From positions 667,777 through 731,776 of the forward strand of contig NZ_JBBHER010000002.1 of NCBI RefSeq assembly GCF_037646705.1: 64,000 bases of DNA, read 5' to 3'. This document shows, one piece after another, positions 9,673-18,443 of the stretch. The notes under the pieces are model-generated. The model saw nothing but the letters and a program-made list of their open reading frames with translations, was not told where the DNA came from and made no database searches. Source of the DNA: Pikeienuella litoralis (GTDB lineage: Bacteria > Pseudomonadota > Alphaproteobacteria > Rhodobacterales > Rhodobacteraceae). A program made the translations under genes and the position numbers. Numbering within the stretch: position 1 is the first letter of the stretch; each line of letters opens with the position of its first letter.

Positions 9673-10134
9673 TCAGCGTCGGAGCCCGACGCCGCCGGCC
9701 CTGAGGTCCGGGGGCGGCCCCGCGTCCCGCGCGAGGCGCGCCGCGACCATCGCCTCGATCTCCGGCGGAAACGGCGCCGCGGCCGGGCCGGCGGCCTGAT
9801 CGACGTGAAGCAGCACCGCTTCGACCACCGCCAGCGCCGCGTCGGTCAGGTCATGCCGGATGATCGAGTGCAGATGGAGACGTTTGGCGTCGGCGGCCAG
9901 AAGGCGCATCTCCACCCGCAAGGGGTCTCCCTGGCGCGCCTCGGAAAGGTATCTGGCCCGCGTGTCGAGATTGTAGAGCGTCCGGCCCGTCGCCGCGAGA
10001 TAGCGCGGCCCCATGCCAAGCTCGTCCATCGTCTGGTCGTTCGCGAAGCTGACGAGAAGCAGATAATACGCGTCGCGCATATGTCCGTTGAAATCGACCC
10101 AGGCGCCCGGACAGGTTCGTTTCAGTTTCAGCAC
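9673..10134 (-). CDS. Hot-dog fold acyl-CoA thioesterase (4HBT family)
   Basis: About 153 aa from a GTG start with GGAGG 4 nt upstream; the longer in-frame starts at ATG 10152 and ATG 10236 lack such a site and add unconserved residues. VDFNGHMRDAYY is the N-terminal 4HBT signature with the catalytic-region Asp/Asn. Probably hydrolyses short or carnitine-type acyl-CoA esters, but the substrate cannot be read from the sequence. It is divergent from accD and 89 bp upstream of the aminotransferase on the same strand, so it may lead a thioesterase-aminotransferase-GST operon. Confidence 0.72.
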   Translation of the reverse strand: MLKLKRTCPGAWVDFNGHMRDAYYLLLVSFANDQTMDELGMGPRYLAATGRTLYNLDTRARYLSEARQGDPLRVEMRLLAADAKRLHLHSIIRHDLTDAALAVVEAVLLHVDQAAGPAAAPFPPEIEAMVAARLARDAGPPPDLRAGGVGLRR

Positions 10135-10220
10135 AGGGCCTCCGCGTTGCATTTCCACCGCGCCCCGACTATTTACCGCCGACGCGCGGCGCGCCAGCCA
10201 GAATGACCGCGGGGGACGCC

Positions 10221-11222
10221 ATGAACTGGATTTCAAACTACGTTCGACCCAAAATAAACTCGCTTTTCTCCCGGCGCGAGATGCCGGAGAATCTCTGGAC
10301 GAAGTGCGACGAGTGCGGCCAGATGAATTTTCATCGGGAAATGGCCGAAAACCTGAACGTCTGCCCCGCCTGCGACCATCACATGCCGATCAGCCCCCGC
10401 GCGCGGCTCTCCGCGCTCTTCGACGGCGGGGTCTTCGCCGAGGTGAAGACGCCGGAGGCGAACGCGGACCCGCTGCAGTTTCGCGATCAGAAGAAATATC
10501 CCGAGCGGCTCCGCGAAGCGCGAAGAACGACGGGCGAGCAGGAGGCGATGCTGGTCGGCCTCGGCAAGATCGGCGGCGTCGACACGGTCGCCGCGGCGCA
10601 GGATTTCAGCTTCATGGCCGGGTCCATGGGCGTGGCGGTCGGCAACGCGCTGGTCGCGGCGGCGGAGGCGGCGATCAAGGCGCGCGCGCCGCTTCTGGTC
10701 TTTTGCGCCGCCGGGGGCGCGCGGATGCAGGAGGGGATTCTCTCCCTGATGCAAATGCCGCGCACCACCGTCGCCGTCGAGATGGTGAAGGAGGCGGGGC
10801 TTCCCTTCATCACGATCCTGACGCATCCGACGACCGGCGGCGTCACCGCGTCCTATGCGATGCTCGGCGATATTCAGATCGCGGAGCCGAACGCGCTGAT
10901 CTGCTTCGCCGGGCCGCGGGTGATCGAGCAGACCATCCATGAGAAGCTGCCGGAGGAGTTCCAGCGCGCGGAGTACCTTCTGGATCATGGCATGCTGGAT
11001 ATGGTCGTCGATCGCCGGAAGATGCGGGATGAATTGGCGGTGACGCTCAGGCTGCTTCTGAACCTGCCGCCGCGGATCTCGGGCCAGTTGTCGCCGCCGG
11101 AGCCGGACGCCGACGCGCCGGCGCCCGACGCGCCGGAGCGAACGCCAGACAAACCGGATGCGCCGGCGCCCGCGCCGGACGGGAAACCGGCCCCGGCGGC
11201 CGCGCCTGCGCCGACCAAATGA
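10221..11222 (+). CDS. accD: Acetyl-CoA carboxylase carboxyltransferase subunit beta
   Basis: Transfers the carboxyl group from carboxybiotin to acetyl-CoA, forming malonyl-CoA with AccA. 333 aa. An N-terminal zinc ribbon, CDECG then CPACD, is followed by the crotonase-like carboxyltransferase domain (GGARMQEG, GGVTASYAMLGD, FAGPRVIEQT). ATG 10221 has GGGGGA just upstream; ATG 10203 is the alternative. The last 45 residues are a Pro/Ala/Asp-rich tail with no fold. The stop overlaps the folC start. Confidence 0.97.
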   Translation: MNWISNYVRPKINSLFSRREMPENLWTKCDECGQMNFHREMAENLNVCPACDHHMPISPRARLSALFDGGVFAEVKTPEANADPLQFRDQKKYPERLREARRTTGEQEAMLVGLGKIGGVDTVAAAQDFSFMAGSMGVAVGNALVAAAEAAIKARAPLLVFCAAGGARMQEGILSLMQMPRTTVAVEMVKEAGLPFITILTHPTTGGVTASYAMLGDIQIAEPNALICFAGPRVIEQTIHEKLPEEFQRAEYLLDHGMLDMVVDRRKMRDELAVTLRLLLNLPPRISGQLSPPEPDADAPAPDAPERTPDKPDAPAPAPDGKPAPAAAPAPTK

Positions 11223-12511
11223 GCGACGGGCCGCCGGCCGCCGGATCCGACGTCATTCTCGACAGATTGCTGACGCTGCATCCGAAAATCATCGACCTGA
11301 CGCTGGAGCGGCTGGAGCGGCTGCTGGTTCGGCTCGGCCATCCCGAGCGCGATCTACCGCCGGTGGTTCATGTCGCGGGAACCAACGGCAAGGGCTCGTG
11401 CGTCGCGGTGATCCGCGCCGGGCTGGAGGCGGCCGGGCGGAAGGCGCATGTCTACACGTCGCCGCATCTCGCGCGGTTCCATGAGCGGATCCGCCTCGCG
11501 GGAGATCTGATCGACGAGGCCGCGCTGGCGGCGATTCTGGCCGAATGCGAAGCGGCCAACGCCGGCGCGCCGATCACCTTTTTCGAAATCACGACGGCGG
11601 CGGCCTTCCTCGCCTTCGCGCGGAGCCCGGCGGATTTCACGCTTCTGGAGGTCGGGCTCGGCGGGCGGCTGGACGCGACGAACGTGATTGCGGCGCCGGC
11701 GCTGACCGTGATCACGCCGGTCTCGATCGATCATCAGCAATATCTGGGCGAGACGCTGGCCGAGATCGCGGCGGAGAAGGCGGGCATCCTGAAGCCGGGG
11801 GCGCTCTGCGTCGTCGGCCCGCAGCAGCGCGCCGCGCTCGACGTGATCGAAGCGCGGGCGGCGGCGGTCGGCGCGCCTCTCTCGGTCCATGAGCGGGACT
11901 GGACGATCGCGCTGGAGGCGGGGCGGCTGGTCTTCCGCGACGCGGCGGGCCGCCTGGAGATGGCGGCGCCGGCGCTTCCGGGCGGGCATCAGGTTCAGAA
12001 CGCCGGCGTCGGCGTCGCGGCCCTGCGCGCGCTTGGGCTCGCGGACGCGGCGGCGGCCGCGGCGCCGGGAGGCGCGGTCTGGCCGGCCCGAATCCAGCGG
12101 CTGACGACAGGCGCCTTCGCCGAAGCGGCGGCGGCCGCGGGGGCCGAACTCTGGCTCGACGGCGGGCACAACCCGGCTGCGGGCGAGGCGCTCGCCGCGC
12201 ATTTCGCCAGCCTGCCGCCGGCGAAGACGCATCTGATCTGCGGCATGCTCGACACCAAGGACCCCGAGGGGTTCATCGCGCCGTTTCGCGGGCTCGCGGC
12301 GCAGCTTCACGCGGTGGCGATTCCGGCCAACACGGCCGCGATCGCGCCCGCGCGGCTCGCCGCCGCCGCGCAGGCCGCCGGCGTGCCGGCCGCGCCGGCG
12401 GACGGCGTCGAGAGCGCGCTTCGCCGCGCGCTCGATCAGGGAGCGACGCGGATCCTGATCTGCGGCTCGCTCTATCTGGCGGGCTGGGTGCTGCGCGGGG
12501 ACGCCGGTTAG
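11219..12511 (+). CDS. folC: Bifunctional folylpolyglutamate synthase/dihydrofolate synthase
   Basis: Adds glutamate to dihydropteroate and to folates. 430 aa, Mur-ligase fold. The ATP-binding loop VAGTNGKGS is near residue 50, followed by YTSPHLARFHERI and LLEVGLGGRLDATN in the central domain; LDGGHNPAA in the C-terminal part is diagnostic of FolC. Starts inside the accD stop (ATGA), the classic accD-folC coupling. Length and motifs are normal. Confidence 0.96.
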   Translation: MSDGPPAAGSDVILDRLLTLHPKIIDLTLERLERLLVRLGHPERDLPPVVHVAGTNGKGSCVAVIRAGLEAAGRKAHVYTSPHLARFHERIRLAGDLIDEAALAAILAECEAANAGAPITFFEITTAAAFLAFARSPADFTLLEVGLGGRLDATNVIAAPALTVITPVSIDHQQYLGETLAEIAAEKAGILKPGALCVVGPQQRAALDVIEARAAAVGAPLSVHERDWTIALEAGRLVFRDAAGRLEMAAPALPGGHQVQNAGVGVAALRALGLADAAAAAAPGGAVWPARIQRLTTGAFAEAAAAAGAELWLDGGHNPAAGEALAAHFASLPPAKTHLICGMLDTKDPEGFIAPFRGLAAQLHAVAIPANTAAIAPARLAAAAQAAGVPAAPADGVESALRRALDQGATRILICGSLYLAGWVLRGDAG

Positions 12512-12645
12512 CGGCCCTCGCGGGGGGGGGCAGGCCGTCAGCCGCGCGGCGCCCGCCCGACATCCGGGTTTTCACGGCGGCCCGCGCGGGCGACGGATGG
12601 CGCCGCGCCGCGCGTGGGCGGACCCGCGTTCGCGCGCTGAGGCGC

Positions 12646-12660
12646 CGGGCCTTTCGGCCC
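12646..12660 (-). terminator. Hairpin after regA
   Basis: Read on the reverse strand: GGGCC, GAAA tetraloop, GGCCC, directly after the regA stop. There is no U-tract, so it may protect the mRNA 3' end rather than terminate. Confidence 0.4.
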
Positions 12661-13214
12661 TATTTGGGGCTCCGCTTCGCGAGGATCCGCTGCAGCGTCC
12701 GCCGGTGCATGTTGAGCCGGCGGGCGGTTTCCGAGACGTTGCGGTCGCAAAGCTCGAACACCCGCTGGATATGCTCCCAGCGAACCCGGTCGGCGGACAT
12801 CGGGTTCTCCGGCGGCGGCGGTTTCGCCGCGGTCGGCGTGAGAAGCGCGGCGGTCACATCGTCGGCGTCGGCCGGTTTGGAGAGATAATCGGTCGCGCCG
12901 ATCTTCACCGCCGCGACGGCGGTGGCGATGGCGCCGTAACCGGTCAGCACGACGATCCGCGCGCCGGCCCGGGCCGCGCGCAGCGCCTCCACCACGTCGA
13001 GCCCGTTGCCGTCTTCGAGCCTGAGATCGACGACGGCGTAGGCGGGCGGCGCGCTGCTGACGATGCCGAGCCCTTCCGCGACGCTTTCCGCCATCATCGG
13101 TTCGAAGCCGCGTTTCTCCATCGCTCTCGCGAGGCGCCGACGAAACGCTTCGTCGTCATCAAGGATCAATAGTGACCTGTCGGGGCCGATATTGGCGGTA
13201 AGGTCGTCAGCCAT
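12660..13214 (-). CDS. regA: Redox response regulator RegA (PrrA/ActR)
   Basis: Global redox response regulator that controls respiration, carbon and nitrogen fixation genes and, where present, photosynthesis genes. 184 aa from ATG 13214, exactly the length of RegA proteins; an in-frame ATG at 13229 adds five unconserved residues. The receiver domain has the acidic DDD at 19-21 and phospho-acceptor Asp63 (VVDLRLEDGNGLD). A proline hinge (PPPPENP) leads to the Fis-like helix-turn-helix with the near-invariant SETARRLNMHRRT at the C-terminus. Lies downstream of senC on the same strand and opposite regB. Confidence 0.96.
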   Translation of the reverse strand: MADDLTANIGPDRSLLILDDDEAFRRRLARAMEKRGFEPMMAESVAEGLGIVSSAPPAYAVVDLRLEDGNGLDVVEALRAARAGARIVVLTGYGAIATAVAAVKIGATDYLSKPADADDVTAALLTPTAAKPPPPENPMSADRVRWEHIQRVFELCDRNVSETARRLNMHRRTLQRILAKRSPK

Positions 13215-13337
13215 GCGGTGTTTTCCCATTAATGCGGCTGCGGAGAGGCCTGCGCGCGCTTCATAACGCGGCGTTGAGGCGCGCGCAAACGCCGCATCCC
13301 GCGCGGGGGCGCCGCATTCGGCCTTTCGGCGCGCCGC

Positions 13338-13970
13338 TCAGGCGCCGGCGGCCAGCGCGTCGATATAGCAGGCCGCGCCGTCCGCGATCTTCTCCGGCGA
13401 GTCGCCATGGCGGAAAATCGTCAGGAACCGGTCGCCTTCCGTCATCAGATAGACGAAGGCGCTGTGGTCCATCAGGTAATAATCCGGGTCGTCGGATTCG
13501 GGCTTCGCGTAATAGACCTTGTAGGCCTTCGCGGCCGCGGCGATCGCCTCGGGCGCGCCGGTGAGGCCGATCATGTCGGGATGGATGTTCGCGGTGAAGT
13601 CCGCCAGCGCCTCCGGCGTGTCGCGCTCCGGGTCGATGGTGATGAACACGGTCTTCACCGAACGCCCCGACTCGACCAGAATATCCGCCGCCTGCCCCAT
13701 CGCGGCCGCGTCCACCGGGCAGACGTCGGGGCAGAACGTGTAGCCGAAATAGACCAGCGTCGGCCCGTCGATCACCATCTCGGAGGTCACCGTTTCGCCG
13801 GATTCGGATATCAGTTCGAACGGGCCGCCAATCGCGGCGGTTCCGGTCGCGACGCCGGCGCCGCATTCGGAGAAGGAGCCGGTCGGGTTCATCAGATGCC
13901 ATGCGCCCGCGCCAAGCCCGGCGACGGCGGCGATCGCGGCGGAAATCGCATAGATTTTTATATTAGCCAT
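13338..13970 (-). CDS. senC: SCO1/SenC/PrrC copper-binding protein
   Basis: Membrane-anchored thioredoxin-fold protein that delivers copper to cytochrome c oxidase and is linked to RegB signalling. 210 aa with one N-terminal membrane segment (about 7-24). Copper ligands are Cys80 and Cys84 (FCPDVC) and His169 (MDHSAFVYL), all intact. Transcribed before regA with a 123-bp gap and divergent from regB, the known regB-senC-regA arrangement. Confidence 0.93.
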   Translation of the reverse strand: MANIKIYAISAAIAAVAGLGAGAWHLMNPTGSFSECGAGVATGTAAIGGPFELISESGETVTSEMVIDGPTLVYFGYTFCPDVCPVDAAAMGQAADILVESGRSVKTVFITIDPERDTPEALADFTANIHPDMIGLTGAPEAIAAAAKAYKVYYAKPESDDPDYYLMDHSAFVYLMTEGDRFLTIFRHGDSPEKIADGAACYIDALAAGA

Positions 13971-14089
13971 ACCCGGACCCTCTCATCATACTGCCCGGGG
14001 GATAGCCGCCGGCGCGACCGCGCGCCAGATGGGCGCGGCGATATGCGCCGGGGCTGGGCGTGAGTTCGCGCCGATGTTACCGGTTCGTG
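13971..14089. promoter_or_regulatory. Divergent senC/regB promoter region
   Basis: 119 bp between the two divergent starts. The senC side is AT-richer than its surroundings, including a run across the first senC codons. No clear -35/-10 pair could be assigned on either strand. Known homologues have a shared, RegA-responsive regulatory region here; that is inferred from family. Confidence 0.5.
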
Positions 14090-15535
14090 ATGGAGAGCGC
14101 ATTGTTCCAGGAAGTCACGCGAGAAAAGGCGTCCGGCCGCTGGGTGCGGCTGGAGACGCTGGCCACCCTTCGCTGGCTTGCGGTGGCCGGACAGACGACG
14201 GCGGTGGTGGCGGCGGATCAGGCCTTCGGCGTCATGCTGCCGCGCACGTTCTGCGCGCTGGCGATCGGAGCCGCGGTGATCTTCAACGTGATCACGACGC
14301 AGCTCTTCCCGGCGACGACGCGGCTCAGCCCGCGGGCGGCGACCTTGTCGATGCTGTTCGATCTCGTCCAGGTCTCGACGTTGCTGATCCTGACCGGCGG
14401 GCTGACGAACCCTTTCGTCATGCTGCTGCTGGCCCCGGTGACGATCTCCGCGTCGGCGCTGACGCTGCGCGCCACGATCATCGTCGGGCTGGCCGCGCTC
14501 GGGCTCATCTCGGCCATGGCGCAATGGAGCCTGCCGCTCAGGTTCGATTCCGGCGATGTGCTGACGGCGCCGCCGATCTATATTTTCGGGGTCTGGGCGG
14601 CGCTGACGATCTCGGTTCTGTTCATGACGTTCTACGCCCGGCGGGTCGCGGTGGAGACATACCGGATGTCGCGCGCGCTCAGCGAAGCGGAGGCGGCGCT
14701 CGCGCGTGAGCAGCGGCTGACCGCGATCGGCGGGCTCGCGGCGGCGGCGGCGCATGAACTCGGCACGCCGCTCGCGACCATCAAGCTGGTCTCCAAGGAG
14801 CTCGCGGATGAACTGGCCGAGCGGCCGGACCTGCTCGCCGACGCCGTGCTGATTCGAGAGCAGGCGGACCGATGCCGGGTGATTCTGGCGGATCTCGCGC
14901 ATGGCGGAAAAGCGGATGAGCAGGTGCGCCGGGCGCCGGTCTCGGCGGTGATCGCGGAGGCGGCCGAGCCCCACGCGGACCGCGGCCGGCGGATCATCCT
15001 GCGGATCGGCGGCGAGCTGGCGGAGACGGTCGGCGCGGCGCAGCCGATCATCAGGCGGAGCCCGGAATTGATCCATGGGTTGAGGAATCTGGTGCAGAAC
15101 GCGGTCGATTTCGCCGAGACGACGATCTGGATCGACGTTTCCGAAGCGGGCGCCGGGCTCAGGATCGTGGTGGGCGACGACGGGCCGGGTTTCCCTGAAG
15201 ATCTGCTGCAGCGCCTCGGAGACCCTTACGTGACCTCCCGCGCGCGCCCGGCGGCGCTCCCGGGGCGGACGGGCGGCGCGGAAAAGCCGGTGACGGGCAT
15301 GGGGCTCGGCCTTTTCATCGCCAAGACCCTTTTGGAGCGCACCGGCGCGCGGGTGTCCTTCGCAAATTCGGCGAAGGCGGTCCGGCGCGAGAACAGCGGC
15401 CAGCCGCCGGAGCGAAGACGCCCGCCGGGCGCGGTCGTGGCCGCGGTCTGGCCGGAAGGAGCGATCGTCGCCTCGAAAGCGGAGGCGCGCGGGCCGCTCG
15501 GGGAGAACGAGCGGTTCACCGCCGACAACATCTGA
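14090..15535 (+). CDS. regB: Redox sensor histidine kinase RegB (PrrB/ActS)
   Basis: Membrane histidine kinase that senses the quinone pool and phosphorylates RegA. About 481 aa. Six membrane segments fill residues 26-180; the loop GGLTNP (103-108) matches the ubiquinone-binding heptapeptide region of RegB. The H-box AHELGTPLATIK has His222, and Cys262 in RCRVIL corresponds to the redox-active cysteine of the dimerisation region. The C-terminal ATPase has N, G1 (DDGPGF) and G2 (GMGLGLFIAK) boxes. ATG 14090 is preferred; GTG 14087 and ATG 14060 are possible. Confidence 0.94.
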   Translation: MESALFQEVTREKASGRWVRLETLATLRWLAVAGQTTAVVAADQAFGVMLPRTFCALAIGAAVIFNVITTQLFPATTRLSPRAATLSMLFDLVQVSTLLILTGGLTNPFVMLLLAPVTISASALTLRATIIVGLAALGLISAMAQWSLPLRFDSGDVLTAPPIYIFGVWAALTISVLFMTFYARRVAVETYRMSRALSEAEAALAREQRLTAIGGLAAAAAHELGTPLATIKLVSKELADELAERPDLLADAVLIREQADRCRVILADLAHGGKADEQVRRAPVSAVIAEAAEPHADRGRRIILRIGGELAETVGAAQPIIRRSPELIHGLRNLVQNAVDFAETTIWIDVSEAGAGLRIVVGDDGPGFPEDLLQRLGDPYVTSRARPAALPGRTGGAEKPVTGMGLGLFIAKTLLERTGARVSFANSAKAVRRENSGQPPERRRPPGAVVAAVWPEGAIVASKAEARGPLGENERFTADNI

Positions 15536-15553
15536 GCGGGACTCCGCAATCGG

Positions 15554-15579
15554 AGAAAGGCCGCGAATCCACGGCTTTC
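15554..15579 (+). terminator. Weak hairpin after regB
   Basis: AAAGGCCG and CGGCTTT flank an 8-nt loop, with one bulged base, about 20 nt after the regB stop. Few Ts follow, so a terminator role is uncertain. Confidence 0.3.
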
Positions 15580-15697
15580 ATCACTGCAACACTCGACTTC
15601 TAGATGTTTGACAAGAAGAAAGCTCGCCTCTAAGTGTAATATTTATCGGTCAGCAATCAGGGGTGGTGACCTGGCCTCGATCGAGTGGGGGCGCTCA

Positions 15698-17911
15698 GTG
15701 CATCAGTGGACGTGGCTTGAGACGCTTGGAGCCTTGTGTTTCGCATTCGTCGCTGGCTGCGGTTTTCTCGCCTTGCTGACGCGCATGCGCGCGGCCGCTT
15801 CCGGGAGGCCGGGCGCGGCGGCCCGGGATGAGGGCTTCGCCGCCGCTTCGGCCGCGGCGGTTCTGCGTTTCAACCATGACGGCCTGATCGAAGCGACCGA
15901 GGATGCGCGCGCGCTCCTTGGTCTGCGCAAGAGCGGCGCGCTGAGCTCCGACGCCGTCCTTGGCCAGCTCGAGTCCGGCAGGGCCGCTCTCGAGGCGGCG
16001 CTGGGGCGCCTGCTGGCGGATGGAGAGGCGTTCCAGGTCGTCATCGGCACCCGCGACGGCAAGGTGCTGGACGTGGCCGGCGCGCCATACGGGATCGACG
16101 CCACGATCGTTCTGCATGACCAGACCGCGCTCTGGCGGCGGGCCGAGGCGGCCGAGGGGCGGCTCGACGCGGTGGAGCGCGAGCTGGCGGATTATCGCCA
16201 GGCGCGGCGGGCCGTGCGCGGAATCATCTGGCGCGACGGCGACGCCGGGTATGATGGCGGTCTGGACGGCCGTGTCCGCACCGCGCTGACGGCTGCGGCG
16301 AAGTCGATCTCCGCGCCTGGGGAGCCGCGGCGCGTGACGCTGAAGACGGACGAAGGACGCGAGATCGCCTACGATCTGCTGCGAACGGAGGACGGTCTAT
16401 TCATCGCGCGCGACATGGGGCGCGCCCTGGCGACGGAGCGGGCGATGAGCCGGCTTGTCGACACGATTTCCGAGACGTTCGCGCATCTGAAGGTCGGGTT
16501 GATGATCTTCGACGCCGATCGCCGGCTCTCCCTCTTCAACCCGGTGGCCGTCGCGCTCTGCGACGAAAGCCCCGAATGGCTGGCGCAGCGGCCGTCCCTG
16601 CGGGAGGTTCTGGACCGAATGCGCCGCGCGCGCGCGCTTCCCGAGCAGGTCGATTACGCGGGCTGGCGCGCCAACCTTCTGAAACGGGTGTCGAATGGCG
16701 CCGCCGAGCCCTTCGACGTCAGATGGCATCTCCCGGACGGCCGCGCGCTGAAGGCCATCTTCCGGCCGCACGCCGCGGGCGGGCTGGCCGTCGTGATCGA
16801 GGACGTGACGGAATCTCTGGCGCTCCGGCGGGTCAACGCGGTGGAGCGCGCGGCGCGTGACGCGACCACCGACATGCTGGAGGAGGGGATCGTCGTCTTC
16901 GGCCCCGACGGCCGGTTCCGAATGGCCAATGGAGCGTTTCGCGGCTTCTGGGGGATTGCGGATTCGGACCCGACGCCAGGCGATCATGTCGACAAGGTGA
17001 TCGCCATCTGCCGGATGCGGACGGGTCCGCTGCCGTTCTGGGACGAACTGAAGGCCGCGGCGTCGGGCGGCGCCGATCGGCGCGTGACGGTGGACGCCTT
17101 CGCGCTGACGGACGGGCGCTCGCTCTCGGGGCGGGTCTCACCGATGCCGGACGGGGCGACTCTCGCGGTGTTCACCGACGTGACCGCGAGCGTGCAGGTC
17201 GCCGCCGCGCTGAAAGAACGCAACGACGCGCTGGAGCAGGCCGAGGAGATGCGCAGCGCCATGGTCGATCAGATCTCGCACCAGATGCGCACGCCGCTGA
17301 ACTCGATCTTCGGTTTCGGCCAGCTTCTGGATGATGGGCGGGTCGGCCCGCTGAACCCGGTGCAGACGGATTACGTGCGCGGCATCGTCGCCAGCTCGGG
17401 CGAGCTTCTGGAGGCGATCGACGGGATGGCCGATCTGATCTCCACGGGGGCCGACGCGCCGCGCGAGGCCCGGGTGGCGTTCGACCCGGCGGCGGCGCTT
17501 CGCGAGGTGGCGGCGCTGGTCGAGCGCCGGGCGGATCGCCGCGGCGATATCGAGATCGACGCCGCGGCGGCGCCGCCGCGGATCTTCGGCCACCGGGTGC
17601 GGTTTCGCCAGATCATCTTCAACATGGCGGCGGACGCTTTCTCCAGAACGGAGCGCGGCGGCCGCGTCGGATTCGCGATCCGGTCCGAGGGGCGCGATCT
17701 CGTGCTGGAATGCGGCTACCCGGCCGATGAGGATCCGTCGGAGGCGGGGCAGGGCATGGCGCTGGCGTTGGTGCGCCGTTTCGTCCGCCTGAACGGCGGC
17801 GAGGTGACGATCAGCCGCGACGACGCGGGCCGGCGCGTCGTCCATTGCCGAATCGCCGGCGGCGCCGGGGATGCGACGGCGCCTCTCGCGTGGCGGGCGT
17901 CTTCGGGCTAA
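15698..17911 (+). CDS. PAS-domain sensor histidine kinase with diverged ATPase boxes
   Basis: About 737 aa from GTG 15698, which has a G-rich ribosome binding site 7 nt upstream; an in-frame TTG at 15608 overlaps a TTGACA element and adds unconserved residues. One membrane segment (8-27) is followed by several PAS-like regions (for example FRMANGAFRGFWG) and a HisKA helix with phospho-acceptor His528 in ISHQMRTPLN. The ATPase domain keeps the N-box (RQIIFNMAADAF) and a G2-like QGMALALVRR, but the G1 Asp-x-Gly-x-Gly is replaced by ADEDPSEAG. The signal and partner are unknown: no response regulator is adjacent. It is followed by tsaE, an arrangement I recall from other Rhodobacterales. Confidence 0.8.
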   Translation: MHQWTWLETLGALCFAFVAGCGFLALLTRMRAAASGRPGAAARDEGFAAASAAAVLRFNHDGLIEATEDARALLGLRKSGALSSDAVLGQLESGRAALEAALGRLLADGEAFQVVIGTRDGKVLDVAGAPYGIDATIVLHDQTALWRRAEAAEGRLDAVERELADYRQARRAVRGIIWRDGDAGYDGGLDGRVRTALTAAAKSISAPGEPRRVTLKTDEGREIAYDLLRTEDGLFIARDMGRALATERAMSRLVDTISETFAHLKVGLMIFDADRRLSLFNPVAVALCDESPEWLAQRPSLREVLDRMRRARALPEQVDYAGWRANLLKRVSNGAAEPFDVRWHLPDGRALKAIFRPHAAGGLAVVIEDVTESLALRRVNAVERAARDATTDMLEEGIVVFGPDGRFRMANGAFRGFWGIADSDPTPGDHVDKVIAICRMRTGPLPFWDELKAAASGGADRRVTVDAFALTDGRSLSGRVSPMPDGATLAVFTDVTASVQVAAALKERNDALEQAEEMRSAMVDQISHQMRTPLNSIFGFGQLLDDGRVGPLNPVQTDYVRGIVASSGELLEAIDGMADLISTGADAPREARVAFDPAAALREVAALVERRADRRGDIEIDAAAAPPRIFGHRVRFRQIIFNMAADAFSRTERGGRVGFAIRSEGRDLVLECGYPADEDPSEAGQGMALALVRRFVRLNGGEVTISRDDAGRRVVHCRIAGGAGDATAPLAWRASSG

Positions 17912-17939
17912 CAAGGGCGTTCAAGGAACTGGAACGCCG

Positions 17940-18443
17940 ATGCCGCAAGAACCCGCCGATCCCCCCGCCGCCGGGGGTCTCAGTCTCGCCGATGACGCCG
18001 CGACGGCGCGCGCCGGCGCCGCCCTCGGCGCGGCGCTCCGGCCTGGCGACGCGGTGATGCTGGCCGGCGGCCTTGGCGCGGGCAAGACCGCGCTGGCGCG
18101 GGCGGCGATCGCGTCGAGGCTCGCGGCGGCCGGACGGCCGGCCGAGGAGATTCCGTCGCCGACGTTCACGCTGGTGCAGATCTATGAGGCCGACGCGCCG
18201 ATCTGGCACGCCGATCTCTATCGGCTTCCCGGCGAGGACGAGGTCTGGGAGCTGGGGCTGGTCGACGCGTTCGAGGCGGCGATCGTGTTCGTGGAGTGGC
18301 CGGAGCGCCTCGGCGCGCTGGCGCCGGCGCGGCGGCTCGAGCTTTCCCTGGCGGCGCCGGAGACGGGGGGGCGGTCGCTCGCCTGGCGGGCGCTGGGCGG
18401 CGGCTGGGAGCGGGTCGCGGCGGCGCTCCGGGGGCTGGCGTGA
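17940..18443 (+). CDS. tsaE: tRNA threonylcarbamoyladenosine biosynthesis ATPase TsaE
   Basis: Small P-loop ATPase that works with TsaB and TsaD to install t6A37 in ANN-decoding tRNAs. 167 aa. Walker A GGLGAGKT is at 43-50, the family motif SPTFTLVQIY follows, and WHADLYRL and VEWPERL are typical of TsaE. ATG 17940 lies 28 nt after the kinase gene. The stop overlaps the next start (GTGA), so it heads a coupled run of five genes. Confidence 0.92.
   Translation: MPQEPADPPAAGGLSLADDAATARAGAALGAALRPGDAVMLAGGLGAGKTALARAAIASRLAAAGRPAEEIPSPTFTLVQIYEADAPIWHADLYRLPGEDEVWELGLVDAFEAAIVFVEWPERLGALAPARRLELSLAAPETGGRSLAWRALGGGWERVAAALRGLA

Noticed and set aside
12522..12530. A run of nine G after folC as a possible phase-variable tract
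   Set aside because: It lies outside any gene and outside an obvious promoter, so no switching effect is supported.
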